From contig NC_051092.1 of NCBI RefSeq assembly GCF_901709675.1, forward strand, positions 10,250,491 through 10,314,490: a stretch of DNA of 64,000 nucleotides. The letters run 5' to 3'. Every line of letters begins with the position of its first letter. The first letter of the stretch is position 1. This stretch comes from Syngnathus acus (Eukaryota; Chordata; Actinopteri; Syngnathiformes; Syngnathidae). The notes under the pieces are model-generated. The model made no database searches, was not told the origin of the DNA, and saw only the letters and a list, made by a program, of their open reading frames with translations. The translations under genes were made by a program, and so were the position numbers. Of the stretch, positions 9,611 through 23,515 are shown one piece after another.

Positions 9611-12600
9611 AGACCTGCCCAAAAAAATGATTTCACATTGTGAGTGAGTATAAATTGACGAGTAGCACGCACAAAGCTCAGCAATTTCAGAGAGGTATTT
9701 GACCGCAGGGGGAGAAGATAGCAATGGCTTCTAATGGCGGGAATGGGTTACTCTGAATTTTGAATGTATGGGGATGTTAAGCCGTACAACAAAGGAGGAA
9801 GAAAAATAGAAAGATGATACTGCAATGTTCTGGAATTACAGTGCTTTCTAATTGGGTGGCACTGATGTAAACTGCTCTGACCAGAATACAGACACCACAG
9901 TAGTGCCAGCCAGGAGTTGAGACAGGTTTGAAGAAGACCTGAGTATGAGTCATACTGTGGGCCAAGCCAGAAAGTAAAGGTTTCATAACCTCACCCAAGG
10001 CCAAACAAAGTAGTTCATGTAAGAGCAGTTTTTTTAATCATCTCTTGGTATAAGATGATTTCCCCTGGTTTGTCAGAAGTCGGGATGGTGCTGGTGCACT
10101 CAGATTATTTTTGTGCAGTCAGCATTGGCTTGATTCCCACTCGTTGACTTTGAATCTGAATAAATTTGCAGATAGCGGTCAGTAAAATAAGAAAGAAAAT
10201 AGTGTTGTAACATACTATAAAATGCTATTGTTGTCTAGTTACTTTTTATTTTCAAGTTTTTCCTCCTCATTTCCTTTTGCTTTTCCTTTAGCTTGTTTAC
10301 GGTGAACTTATTTTTTCATTGAACTCACAATTGAGAATGGGGACAAAGTAAGAATGATACGGGAGGCACTTGGTTATAACTGTGTTTTATTACTTTTGCA
10401 TCTTTAGTCTGTAATAGTTAACATATTTATAAGCTTTAGGATCACAGCAGTTTAACCTTAGGGAAAATTGCACTCTTCCAAGTAGTTTGGATGACCTACA
10501 AAAGGTTGTCATTATTGATGGTATTTTAAAGCGAAAAGATATTTTTTTCCTAATTTAAAGATGGATCAAGTAACACACTTGGTGAGATTTTAACTTTTTT
10601 TTTTTTTCTTATCCAAATCAATTATTATCACAGATCACTGAATGGAGGCCCAGCCATACCTAAAAGCTATTTGATATATAGACTTGGCTTAAAATGTTCT
10701 AAGAATCAGTTTGTCATGACTTGTTGCTGTATGGTGAATATGCTTAGCAATGACAACCATTTATATTTTAGTTGATCTTTTTTCCCATGCTCCCCTTAAT
10801 ATATTTTTCCTGTTCATTCCAGATTTAACCAAGGATCTTGTAGTTTCAGTTATCGTGGTGCCACATTAATTTGATTTGTCTGTCTTCTACTCATAGCACG
10901 CCAAAGCAAATGTCTGTTTTATATTATAAATTAAATCATACTAAAACATAGCCCATCCTATGCCCAAAGAAAAACGTTCACTGCAAGACCCAGTCAGTCA
11001 GTCACTATACTGGATACTTTATGTGTATTATATTCTGCATGAATGTTTTAACAATAGGGTGCAATTCTTTCCAAACAATAGATGAAAGACAAGTGTCAAT
11101 GTGTGAAGTTAAGTGGGACCTATCATAACGATCTGAAGAAAAAAAAAAGTCACTTCACTGTAATTATCGTCTGCCTCGAAATACTAAATTGAGCTGAAGT
11201 GCCTTTCTTGAACCCACATTCTGGAGATGTTACAGATGTTCCTATGAATAGATATGAATAGTGTTTGTTCGTGCGTGTGTGTATATAACTCTGGTAGTTG
11301 TTATGGTTTGTTTGAACAGATTGCCATGGCCACACAGATTCAGAGGCTCTTGCCCTTGCATTTCCCTCATGGGAATATTTTTATGCAGTGGTGTTGTGTG
11401 GCTGATTGTAAACTCAATTGTCCATTAGGGTATTCTTACTCAAAGAATATCTACTGTGCACAATTATAGAGCAGTTTTTAAAATGCTAGAAGGCTAAGGT
11501 GTCAATGGTGTGATTAAACAGTCACTTGATTTGAGTTGAAAATTACAACAAAAAAAGTCTGTCCTGAGCATCTTCATCTCTCATCCAAAATCTGATTTAC
11601 GGATTTAAGGTGCAGTCCCTTATGATCCATCAAGTACAAGATGAACTATATTTCACCACTTCAACAACAAAGTCAGAACAAACAAAACAAAAAAAACTGT
11701 ACTGTACTCCACAAATTTGTAAATAATAAAACAAAACACTAAGAATGGTTAATTCATTAATGTACTCATTCATTCGTTCTCCAGACCTCAGGTACATAAA
11801 TATTTACACAATTATTTTTAGAATAGTGAGTAACTCTTAGTTTAAAGAACCATACTGGGTAGCATTCGTCGGCAGGCACAATTGAGTGCAATGCACCACT
11901 TTCAATGGAGTAAGAACCAGCTGCAGAGCAGAGGATTTGGAGCCAAGTAACTGGGCACTACTTTGAAAGTTAATATTGATCAGCCAGTGGGAGGTTGTAC
12001 CTCCCAAGACATTAGAGTTGGTCAATACCTCATATTGTACTTGGCGTCCCAATAGCAAAATCACCTATCCTATTTCTAACAATTTCCCCCTTTGTCAGCT
12101 GCCAGCTCATTCAACTTTGATACTTTCCTGTTGTAGGTTTTCCATGCAAGAGCATTTTATTTCACATCAGAAATTGTAATGGTGAGCCAATTGCATTATG
12201 GAACATTATTTCATTGTAAACACACACAAGCTTACAATTGAAATTATATGCACCTTTGAATTATTGTCAAAATACTGAAATATATTTCATTCCAAAATGG
12301 GTAGGCTTTTCTTTACTTTAGATTCTGATTAAGTTTTGTTCACAGCACTGCTGTGCTGGCCCCTCTACTCTTCATCCATTTGGCGAGATGTACAGTAGTA
12401 CAGGGAACAGTTTAGAACTGGCTTCAGACCAGCTCTGGTTTGGCAAAGGGCAACGCCAAGCGTTTGAGGAGATAAAATGAAATGGAATTACTATCCAACA
12501 GCTGCCCAGAAGTCTGTTGTGACTTAAATCTGAAGAAATCATCTGTTTCAGTGCAATCTGGCGCTGCCCGAGGATCTACCTTGATCCTGTTCAAGTCCAG

Positions 12601-14074
12601 ATGAACAGCTGTCTCTGGTTTGGTATGGTGATCAACTTGCTAGGTTACGCCATTACTGTACCTATCAGGATTATTACATATCTGGGTAATGAACTTTTTT
12701 CAAATGTAAGATTTGTCTCAAATGATTAAAAAAACAAAGAACAGCTGGCAAACAATGAAACTGCAAATATTATTACTATATATATATTTATTTTTTACAA
12801 AACATGGTTTTAGCTTTATTTAAATGTAGCTAAATTTATATAGGGTTATCTGAAAGCATTGATTGAATAAAATCTTTACACAGCTGAGGTCTGCTTGCAA
12901 TTCCTAATAAACGTACTTTGCCCGCATGGACTCCAGAAATTCAGTTTTTGCTTCTGCACATCACGCATCCTTAATTTAAAGTGAATGAGAGGAGCCACTT
13001 CTATTGGCTGTGAAGCTAGTTGGCAGTGTTAACGCCCACAACGGCGCAAATGACCTGTTTTGCACATGTGCAGCAATACCAAAACGAAGGAAACCCCGCA
13101 TATGCACACAGTTAAACCACGCTTTGTGCCAGAATTGAGCATTTTATGTCACTCTACTCACTCCCTGATCAAGTAGCTGAAGAAAACAAAACCGCCTTTG
13201 TAGCTGTGAGAGGAAGGCACAGCAGGTGTTTTTGGTTCTGTCTCGCCACATGTTTCAAGTTTTGGCTGTTATGGTTTTAAAATGTACAGACTATTGTCAA
13301 GAAGATAAGAAGATTCAGGTTTAGCATGAAACCATCAATCAGATGTCCTCTTTCCCAGTGTGTGATGAAATATGCATGAATGTGCACCCCACATGGTCAA
13401 TAAATCCTCTTGGATTGTACCTGGATTAGAAAATGATATGCTTTCTGAATGCAATCTCTGGTTCTCTGCCAGAAAGGTCAAGAAGATGATGCAGTAGAAT
13501 GAAATGATAGCATACGTACAACAAAAAGGCATTGTTCAATGCTTGCGTCAGTATTTAAAGGCACGTTCCCAGTTTGTTCAACTGCACAAATTAGCACACA
13601 GTTATTTGTTCCAGGCTCCCTGTTGCCCCTGGTTGGCTTTTTTTTTTTTTTTAAATGTGATGTCCATATGGGATGCCGTTTTCACAGAACAATAACAGAC
13701 ACACTAGTATTAATTATTTCTCTAAAGCAGCTGTTTGGCAAGACAATTTAATGCCTGATTTACACTATACGACTCAAATGACACTTCCCTATTTTTTTTT
13801 TCTCAATGGCATTATTCTGAGTTGCATTATGGCCATGGAAATCATCATTTTCAGATCAGTCAGGGCCTGTACAAATGTTGATTATATAGGCTATGAGATA
13901 TCTGCCAATACCACTGCAGCATAAAGAGACACATCGGATACATAACAATGTGAATATAATTGCCTTTGACAGTTAGTGAAGTAATGCTGAGGTTAACCTC
14001 ATTCAAATTGAGGAGGAGAAAGATTCTGTCTCGCACAACCAAATGGTATTTCATTTTTAATACAGTATATGTCT
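9611..14074. other. Intergenic, no recognised gene
   Basis: Long AT-rich stretch with poly(T) tracts near 10586 and 13638. A 'ttgattcccactcg' string near 10131 hints at another very old SINE B box. A splice-like short block at 10292-10349 (pyrimidine tract plus gtaaga) encodes nothing recognisable. Confidence 0.55.
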
Positions 14075-14415
14075 TACCGTATTTTCCAGACTATAAATCA
14101 CAATTTTTTTCATTGTTTGGGCGGGGGTGCGACTTATACTCAGGAGCAACTTATGTGTGAAATTATTAACACATTATGATAGCATTTCACATGTTATTTT
14201 CACACTAAACTGCATGAGGGCACTCTAGGCCTGTGGAATAATTGGAACAGCAACTGACAATGAGTTAGACGTAAGCGACGTAGAAGAGGAAGCACTGCAT
14301 CTTCTACTTCCGGAGTTAGCGGAGTTCTTTAAAAGTGACACCCTGGATGAAAATTTCTTGGATGATTTGAAGAGTTGGATTTAGTGAAAAGTTTTATCAT
14401 CTGCGCTGAATCATA
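14075..14415 (+). mobile_element. Fragment of a DNA transposon with a 'ccgtattttcc' end
   Basis: It begins with ta then ccgtattttccagactata, followed by gcgacttatactcaggagcaacttatgtgtg, the signature of a widespread fish repeat with 'tata(a)gtcgcac' subterminal motifs. Only this end is present; no opposite terminal repeat follows. Bases 14254-14384 read as an open acidic frame (ELDVSDVEEE, then LPELAEFFKSDTL), which may be the tail of a transposon-encoded protein. A TA target site would suit the Tc1/mariner/pogo group, but with one end this cannot be proved. Confidence 0.6.
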
Positions 14416-15306
14416 TAATTAGTCTACATTTCAGGGGTGTGGCCAAACCAGGCTTTACACATACACTTTTTTTTTTTTTTTTTCAAATGTGAGAGACACC
14501 ACACATGGTGAGGGAAAAAATCGCCTTGTGTGTTCTTGCTGCTCTTATAGCGTGTGGTGTATACTCAAAATGACCAACACAGCACAGCACACACAAGATG
14601 ATATGTCCTTCCGCAAACCATATGTCTGTCATAGTACCAAGAATGTAGAAGGCAGAATGGTGGCATCCAGTCTACTGGAAAATAAAAACTGTTGTAGAAG
14701 ATATAAGAAGATTCAAAATTGTGGTTGCAAGCTCGTCTTGTCATTTTCTTTGTGGTGAATAACTTAGGAGATGTGTTATACAACCACTCAACCTCTTACA
14801 CTTGTCTGGCAATAGCAAAAGCTTCAGGTCGCTTCTTAATTGGCTACTGTAACATTTCAATTCACCATCACGGAATCTGTGGCTTGGCTGAACTCAATGT
14901 TAACCACACACATCAGGATTTGCGATCAGAAATACTGCACTAAAATGAGGTTTAACATTTATTGTGGGCATCGGCCATTTTCCGAAAAGAATGGGGAAAT
15001 CAAATAACTCTTAAAGTAGCCCACACTTCAGGATAATCACTCAGGGAAATCTTTCAGAGACATTAGAATCACAAAGAAGGGGAAAAGGTTTGAATTTGGA
15101 TTGTTTGAACGTTTGGACCTTGCTTTTGTGAAAGGTGACACTACGAGCAACTGAAAGAGTTACTGGCATGACTACGCTAAACCTTTCTGATGTGCAATTT
15201 GACTTTTATTTTGCCACTAAGGGAGCCCATCAAAGCCAACAGTCAAAGCCATACAGTCCATTACGTCAAAGGTTCTTCACATTTAACCGTTGTTGTTGAT
15301 GAAATT

Positions 15307-15432
15307 TTGTGTGTATGTGTGTGCGCGTGTGTTTGTGTTTGTGTGTGAGCAAGTGTGCGTGCATCCATACACATGAGTGCACGTTTGTCTACGTGTGAGA
15401 TTGCAGATTGTGTGTTTACATTTATGTGTGTA
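15307..15432. repeat. Imperfect (GT)n microsatellite
   Basis: GT/GTGTAT-rich tract interrupted by C and A. The alternating purine-pyrimidine composition is visible by eye. Confidence 0.85.
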
Positions 15433-18400
15433 TATATGGACAGATTACTATTTATACTTAGTATTTACGGGAATGAATAAATGTTTATGTGTCCAATGTC
15501 GGATGGTCACTTTATGTGTGTACCTATAAATGGATATAAATGAACTGATCAGTAACAGTGGACAGAGATACAGTATACGCAACGTGACAAACAAACGTGA
15601 TGTGATCATTTGGGTAAAGGTGTTTGCTTAGGGTTATGCCTCACGACATCCCATAGTTGCAACCAGTCAACAAGCATATTTGAGCAGGCTCATCATCTCT
15701 GGTCCTCCCGGCCAATACTTTTTTTTCTTTTGGGATGCTGGAGTGTCCTTTTGTGTCTTGAAAGGTGCTATGTAGAAACAACATGAAACAAAATGAAGCT
15801 TAGTGGTTCGTTTCTTTTATTTTCTTGTTCTCTTATAGTGAGTATAGTGAGCGGCTATGGCAAGTGCAATTTTCAGTGGTCGAAGAAGGAATGTCCACAT
15901 GCCTGTTTCCTGCTATCATAAGCGATGTATGTAAACCATTTTAGACTGTAGAATTGTTTTTTTGCTGATGTCACACCAAGACACCACACACCGAGGAGGC
16001 GCATCAATTTTGGCCATGAACAAAGAGAGCAATGAATAATTTACAGATTGCTCCAAAATAGATTAATATTATTGCAAATTTTGGAATAGGCTGCTTGTCT
16101 GGGCGCCCTAACAACTATGAGTAAATTACACATGCCATCTGATATTTAAAGATTCAGAGATTATTTATCAATGTCACTGAAAGAATCCGATTGATTTTGT
16201 TTGATCAAACAATGTTTGAAGTAGCTGGAATTCGAAATTGAAGCTTTTCTTTTTTTTTAATGAATAGCGTTTTTATGGTTTCTTTTTCTTTATGTTTTTG
16301 TTAATCATGCCAATGGAATATTGTCTCAGAGAGACAAAAAAACAAGACAATGTATTATTTCAAATTTATTGGATCTGCCACGCTGTAATTCAGAGCCATG
16401 TGGAAAGTTTACTTACACTTTATACTTGTTTATTTATGACCCAAGTTCTTGATCATATGAATCCTGTTATGGGTAAGTGATACAAGTAAAAGATAAATGT
16501 TGTCAGTGACTGTTATGTGATACATGTGGTGGCTATGTAAATACAGCTGGTGGAATCAATTCTTCAACTCAGCTATTAGTAAAATGTTCCGTATGCACAT
16601 TATTGTCAAAAACACACATGTTCATGAGTAATGATCTGTGTTTTATTTATTCTGTATTGTATTCTTTGGTTCAAAATAACATGGTCACCATGAACATGAC
16701 GTCGGCTAATTAGATTTTTGTAAATGGTCTTGTACTACTACAAATAACAAATAAAATACAAAAAATGCAGAACACAACAGGCTCGAACAGGGAACTGGGA
16801 GCAGAAGACAAAGAGGACAAAGGCCAAATAGACACAGATGAACTAAACAGACAAACAGAACAAATCAGCAGGTGTGAGAGGTCAGGTCAAAGTAGCTGTT
16901 AGGAAAAACACAGACACTTGAGGGACCATTACAAATATAGACGAGGTTCAATATATTAATGTAAGCAGCCTGGACGCGATATTGAAATTTAATTTAACCA
17001 AAGCCATCAGCCTATGACTGGATCGAACTTGTTTGCTAAACTCTTCTGTGCATAAGTGTGATTTGGCTTAGCGGAGGCAGAAATGATGATTGCATTAGTT
17101 TTATGGGAAGATGTAAATAGATGCATGTGAGTACGCTAAAATGTCCCAATACTTTCTGTGCATTGGCCCTGTGAACTCCATCAGGCTATGGGTGTGAGGT
17201 TGTGAAGATGGGCTCCAGATGGTTGCATGGTGGAAATTTATGGATGAACCGTGGTTTTGTAATGGGAATGGGGTGCTGTAATCTCTGTGCAGATTCTATA
17301 CCGCGATGAGACCTTCTCCACATATGTTCCTCCCGGGAGGCCTTTTGATATTCTTAAAGCCCTGTATCTCACTGAGCTCTTTTTTTGGTTTGCTGTGAAT
17401 AGGAAGGTAGACCCTTTTGGTCATTCACTCTCCTGAAAAGTAAACACTATTTTCTCTAAACTTTGTGTGCAAATTTTACTGTCAATAGTTGTCAGTGCCT
17501 CAAGTCCAAGACTTCATTTCTAAAAAGAGCATTTGTACTTTTGTAAATGTTCGGTACAGAAGGGGTTCATTTTTTTCCAGGATATTCTACTTACAGTATA
17601 TTAATTAATATACACCACAGCTAAGGAATTCATTGTTGAATATCTCAACAATGGTGGACAAAAATATCTAACGTGAGAAATCCTAAACAAGACTTCAAGT
17701 TAACTTTGTTCAGCTATTGCAGTTTACCATGACCAGGATGACTGAAAATCTACACAAACACAAATGACAGACTCCCTTTCAGAGCAGTAAGTCTCCATCT
17801 TTACCACCCACATTGTCAATTGTTATGAATGTTAAGGTAAGGCGTTTTATGTTTTTTACATGTTGCAGTATTAACAGTGGTTAAAACTAGCCGTTAAAAT
17901 TTCAAGTTTAAACATTCTGTGTACCGTTTTATGATGGCAACCGCTTGACCCTGCCATAAATGATTTCAGTGTCATATGATTTCATGAGAATTATTTTTTT
18001 TTTTGAAGTCCTAAACTAAACCAGGGTGAAAAATTGTGAAAAATCTGTCCAAAGCGGCATCAACCACCTGCGGGTGGCGCTGTTTCTGTCACAATATGCG
18101 CCCAGTTGACAAAAATCAAGACTCTACCAGCAGCTACTCACAAACCCCCACACTCACTTTATGAGATTCTACATATGGATGGAGCGTGTTAAGTCTGCAC
18201 AGCCCACCACTTCTAAAGGAGAGTCGTTGCAATAAGAAAAAAGGGCGCGAGCTATGATGAGATTAAACACTTCAAGATGTTTGTGTGTTGGTTTGGAGCC
18301 CAGAATAAAGAGCCACTGAGGGTATTGCATTGTCACATCCTGTTGTTTGTTATGGCATGGACTTTTTTTTTTCTTTCTGGTTTTCTTTTTTTTTGTACTC

Positions 18401-21400
18401 ATACACATATCCAACCCTAACCCTATATAGACAATCTTAAAAATGTCTTTACTAACTCATCTTGCTCAAATAGCAGTACTCCCCTCGTAATAGTAAAGCA
18501 GGAATAATAGGAGAGGAAATTGTGACTACCATCCTGTATGGAATGTATCAGAACAAGACCTGCTTAACAACCACCAACAATGGAGGAGAACAAGGGTCTT
18601 CTGTATCTATTAGGAATGTGGCTGTTGTCCAGAATTAGGAGACACATTTTTTTCAAGAGGAAATTGAGGGCAGCTAGAAAAGAAAGACCACAGCATCCAA
18701 ATGGAGACTGTAGAATACAAAACTGTTATGCCCAGCGCTAAGGCAGAGCAATATGTGACGTTAACAGTATCTTGTATGTCTTTTTTTTTTTTCTTGTACA
18801 GAAGTTACAAAGTAGGAGTGATGAGCGATCTCGGCGGATAAGTGGCTAGAAGTGGTTTATGTCACCTCGCTATCTGCATGCTTAGAATTTGGATAACAAG
18901 GAACTGTGCTGGAAGGCAAGCAGTGGAAAAAGGAGACTGGTAATTTAAAATAATCCATAACCACTTTCCTGTTATTCATGCTGATGATTTTAGAAGCATT
19001 CACTCTGTCAACTCTCTACATTAACTTTGCTGATCTTCATAGAGCTGTCAAAAGTAAACAAAACAAGTTATAGTGCATATAGTCATACGTAGACTAAAAT
19101 CAAAAGCATCAAAGATGACCAAAGACACGAATATTCACACTGCTTCAAGAAGACAGTGTGTCTCACTTGAAAGTCAAAAGCTTAAAATGTCCAAACACTA
19201 TCAAAACCACTGTTTATCAGCGTTCCAAATATTTTCCCCGGCATTCGTGATGTCTGTCTCGACCCACGTCTGCTGGAACGGCCAACGTGCTGAAAGGATG
19301 TACAGATTAAAGGCCGGATTCCTCGCTGCAGCTGGATCATTTGACTCTGGGGATTGAAATTCCATATATGTCTGCCTAATCCGAGTTGACAACAAATGTT
19401 TCTGTATAAAGTAGACCTGGGACATACAGTATTCCACTATTTTGTGAGTAAAGGAAATGATATCCTATATTTGTAAAACATCACTGTTGAGCTCCACTGT
19501 CATTGCACTGGATAGAAACAATGAAGCGCTTTATAACTGCAAGAAGTGGCTGTATCAAAGTTGGATATGACTAAATTGGCCTAATCTCACTGCCTAGGCG
19601 TCAATATTTAGTACTATACCAACTGCTTTTTAAGTGATGAAGACTAAAATAAAATATAGAAGACTTTATAGGGGTTATAAATGCATGTGCCAAAGATGAA
19701 ACCCATTACCAGGTTTTCACAATCCGTATCATTTGGCTTCATGTTCTACCAATAAACCATCAAATAAGCGTCTGCTTCTCCTCATATGTGTGTATCATAT
19801 ATATATTATATCAATCCGGTCTGACATTCTGACGTGTGGCTCCACTTAACAGTAACAAATTTTTGTCTCGGAATGTTGTTGGATAGAAGCGGCAATGAAA
19901 ACAGCAGAACAAAGATAATATTTGAATTACTTGCCCGTTCTGAGCTTGTGTGGTATCTGTGGTATCTACGCCATGCTGAAAATATGCATACCAATAATTT
20001 GTCTACAGCACAATGTCTACTGAGAGGGTGTTCATGGAAGTGTGTTGGCTAGCAAAAAGGGGAAGGATGTAATATGTGCATGCAAGTCTTTTGTCACTCT
20101 ACATGCTTGCTGCAAAAATCAAACTGCAAATTTGCACAGCAAAGCTTGTTGGTTAGTTCAAGGGATATCTCGATGTATTGATTTGACTGTAAACTGATCA
20201 TTTGCAGCCCAAAAAAGTCAGACAACCGCTTTCAGTTTCTGTAATTTAACCAACTGAGTTGAGTATTTCAGAAACATATATTGTGTTTAACTGAATTGGT
20301 TGATTGGTTAAACTAGTTTTTGAGTGGCCCATTTGGGCTTTTGCCTCAATTCAGTTGTGGATGACATTACATTCTTAGAGAAGTAGATAATAATTAAACG
20401 TTCCAATAGTTCTACGCCCACTTTAGTTAACACCATTTTAAGGAAGATGTATAATTTATTAGTGAGTATACCGATCAAAAATAGTTACCATTCCCTCCAA
20501 CGTTCATCATGCATTGTAATTTATTGTATCAAATTACAACACAATGTGCTAACAGGATCACAATCGGTAATCAAGTACTTTTTTCTGCTGTCTGGGTTCA
20601 TTTTCCGCAAGTAGGAACTCTTTCTCTTGTTTAAATCCCTGAGCACTGCCTCAAATCATCATGGTAAAAGCATTCATACTTACCAATAGCCAAGCACTAT
20701 GGGGGTTGGGTGAGCCTTGACTCACTTGTGTTAAACAGGACTGCCTCCTCAAAATGGGCTAAATTCAACAAGACAAGAAATAGAACTGTAAAATACATCT
20801 TGATCCATGTGGAACTTTTTTTTTTCCTTTTTGATACTGAAATCAAAGTAATGGTTTGGCTTTATTTTTGGTCATGGCAGTGGTCACGAGCATGTTTCCG
20901 TTATTTATTTTATGTGGCTGTCAAATAGTGACAACTCAGCTCATTCGAATATGGGTCATACTGCAATAGGGCCAGGAGTGTTGGTCGGTATCCGTGTAAT
21001 TGTGTTTAGTCTTAGAAATAAAGAAAAACTCAATACCTTTCTTGTCTTTTGGATCGAGATAGTAGGGGAGGAGACAGGGGCAGGGGACATCTAAATTGAT
21101 GTTTAAAAGATCCCTTGCTGCAATAGTCATGTTCAATCATCTGCTAAGCACATTATTCCACATCAGCTGGGATTGTCATCGGGGGCATTTGAATAAAAAT
21201 AAATAAATAAAAGCCTGGAATTGATGTATGAGTAGTAGCACTTAAACAAAACACAGGTTTACGTTCATGGACATTCATCAATCATAATATGTCAATGTTG
21301 ATCATAAAGGGAATCAATCTCTTAACCTCTGATGCATTCAAGAGCTAAAGATGACACATCACAGTGATAAAATATTGGGAAAACTTGTCTGAACTAAAGT

Positions 21401-21575
21401 ACCAGTTGTGTGACTTTTTGAGGTTGCGAAGGAGTCCAAATATGAATGTTGTGCACTACTGTTAGAAACCTGCCAATCGTCAGTGTGGGTTTAAGAGGCA
21501 GAGAGTTTGAAATAACCGAGAGGGTCCCTTGAGTGAAGTGGTCAATTCAAGATGCTGGAAAGATATTTCCATGGC

Positions 21576-21632
21576 TGTGCGTGTGTGTGTGTGTGTCGGG
21601 GAGTGTGTGCGTGTGTGTGTGTGTGTGCGTCT
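21576..21632. repeat. (GT)n microsatellite
   Basis: Two nearly pure (GT)n blocks separated by a short 'cggggagt' interruption. Confidence 0.9.
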
Positions 21633-21844
21633 GCAAATGCTCGTCTGACAAACCTGAAATGATAGCAATACACTTACCAGGCGGTATGCCACACTTCTCT
21701 TTATTTCTTATTAAATTTCCTTCAAATGGCTGCAGGGATGTTTATGCTAACCAGCCACAACATCACAGTCAAATATGCTTCTTTTATTAATATAATAATC
21801 ATCAGTTTTGGTTGACAATGTCATAGTGGTACAAGGAGAAAGAG

Positions 21845-22123
21845 TACCGTATTTTCCGCACTATAAGGCGCACCGGATTATAAGGCGCACCTTGAATGAA
21901 TGGTCCATTTTAAATCTTTGTCCATATTTAAGGCGCACCGGATTATAAGGCGCACCTTCAATGAATGGCCCATTTTAAAACTTTGTCCATATATTTGGAC
22001 ACTCCTGCTGTAGTGGCTCAATATTGGTCCATATATAAGGCGCACCGGATTATAAGGCGCACTGTCGGCTTTTGAGAAAATTTGAGGTTTTTAGGTGCGC
22101 CTTATAGTGCGGAAAATACGGTA
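21845..22123. mobile_element. MITE with perfect 28-bp terminal inverted repeats
   Basis: The element spans 21847-22121 (275 bp) and is flanked by TA on both sides (21845-21846, 22122-22123). Its first 28 bases, beginning ccgtattttccgcactataa, are the exact reverse complement of its last 28. Inside, the motif aaggcgcaccggattataag occurs three times, each time followed by 'gcgcac' and, in the first two, by a tgaatgg(t/c)ccattttaaa spacer, so the body is built from near-identical modules. There is no open frame, so it would depend on a transposase from elsewhere. TA duplication points to a Tc1/mariner/pogo-like or related superfamily; the exact family is not assigned. The perfect ends suggest recent mobility. 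Confidence 0.85.
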
Positions 22124-22339
22124 GTTGAAAAGAAAAACATCACACAAGACGAGGTAGAAGAGGTAGTATTGTGTTACAGTTGTGATAATGACTATAACTG
22201 ATAGGTGCCTCCTATTTTGTTCCACATTCAAAATGTTCAGTAAAAGCAACTTAGTGCCGCTTTGAACTACAACCACAAGTATATTGGAGTTTTCTTTCAA
22301 CATATCATCTCTCATTCTTTACTTTTAAGTATGCTTGGG

Positions 22340-22410
22340 ACATACCCCAAAATACTCGAACTCCTGGACGTTGTACATGATCTCAACCCCGACCTGGAGA
22401 GTGCATGAAA
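22340..22410 (-). mobile_element. Small relic of a LINE reverse-transcriptase gene
   Basis: On the minus strand one frame reads GVEIMYNVQEFEYFGV. This resembles the 'VxxFxYLGV' block that follows the catalytic DD motif in fish LINE reverse transcriptases. Only about 70 bases are recognisable and no flanking RT blocks remain. Confidence 0.35.
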
Positions 22411-23261
22411 TACAGTAGCAACATACTTTTAGTATTTGAGAGCACATATCGTAACACAGTCAGACGGTCCGCTTACACTGCAGTTCCATTGGCAGATATC
22501 CATGTATGATTGAAGTCTAATTTGGATCTGAGGAAATTGGATTATATATTTTTTTCCTGCTTATATGACATGGAACCGAACCACATGAGGGAAAAATGAA
22601 ATGGGATCATTTGAAGCATGTTGTGGAAATCCAACCTTTTATATTAGAAGATGCATGTTAAAAAGTAGAACTCTGGAATCATATTGTGTGACAATTGGGT
22701 GCTTCGATAATACTGTATACTGTACACGCTGCTCAGTTTGATTGCTTTTCTAAATTAGAATTGTTGTCTACGCAGTACTGTGCAAGGGAAACAAGTTGTG
22801 TATTTGTGTGCTGTTTGTATATGTGTGTGTGTGTTTTTCATTGGTAATGCTACCACGTAACCACAATTTTTCCCAAAGTGATTATAATGTATTAAAAAAA
22901 CACACCCAAAATCAGGTTGATCACAATCTGCTCATAATATCACTGTCATTGTTTCATTTGTTTCATATTCCCCTGACTCTTCCTAAATAACCACAGCTAG
23001 ATAAAGCCTCTTGGCTCTGTGAAAAGCCAAAGCCAGCTTTAAGCACCACTTCTCTGTTTTACCACTCTCACGTTTAGTCTTCATCTTTTCCACAAGGATG
23101 TGATTTTCCTCCTCGGACATTATCCCAAACCAGCAATTATTTTTCTGCCAATGCAGTGTCCCTGTAATTCCTTCAAACCATCCACGGTCCAAAGACATTC
23201 AGGGAGGTCTTTCTCTCGCATGCAAACTAAAGGCTTTTCTCTCTCTGTTTCTCTCTCTCTT

Positions 23262-23292
<31 letters not shown>

Positions 23293-23484
23293 ACCTCAAT
23301 TTCCAACACATGCATATCTTTTACACGGTGGTGGATTTTTCCCTTGTGTGGCACTAAGACATCATTGTAAAGCTTGGTTACCAAAGTTCCTTAAAAAACA
23401 AACAACAAATTAAATTTTATAGAAACAGTAGGTAGGCACTTATGGTATACCATAAGTATACCATAATACATACAAAGTATTCTT
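22411..23484. other. Intergenic, left flank of the LINE
   Basis: Contains a (CT)n/(TCTG)n tract at 23237-23292 and a 20-bp perfect palindrome at 23438-23457. No gene recognised. Confidence 0.6.
23237..23292. repeat. (CT)n/(TCTG)n polypyrimidine tract
   Basis: Uninterrupted pyrimidine-rich run with CT and TCTG units on the plus strand. Confidence 0.85.
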
Positions 23485-23513
23485 TAACTAACTAACTAAC
23501 TAACTAACTAACT
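23485..23513. repeat. (TAAC)n microsatellite, left of the LINE
   Basis: About seven TAAC units end directly at the LINE 5' end. The same repeat resumes at the LINE 3' end (26777-26823). Confidence 0.9.
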
Positions 23514-23515
23514 TT

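Larger units (their letters stand above)
14416..21844. other. Intergenic, no recognised gene
   Basis: About 7.4 kb without a recognisable exon. It contains a (GT)-rich stretch at 15307-15432, poly(T) runs and a pure (GT)n tract at 21576-21632. Codon-like open frames are short and scattered. Confidence 0.6.

Noticed and set aside
10292-10349. Exon-like block with a good pyrimidine tract and a gtaaga donor
   Set aside because: About 19 codons with no recognisable content and no partner exons.
18411-18424. Telomere-like ccaaccctaaccct
   Set aside because: Barely two units; far too short for an interstitial telomere array.
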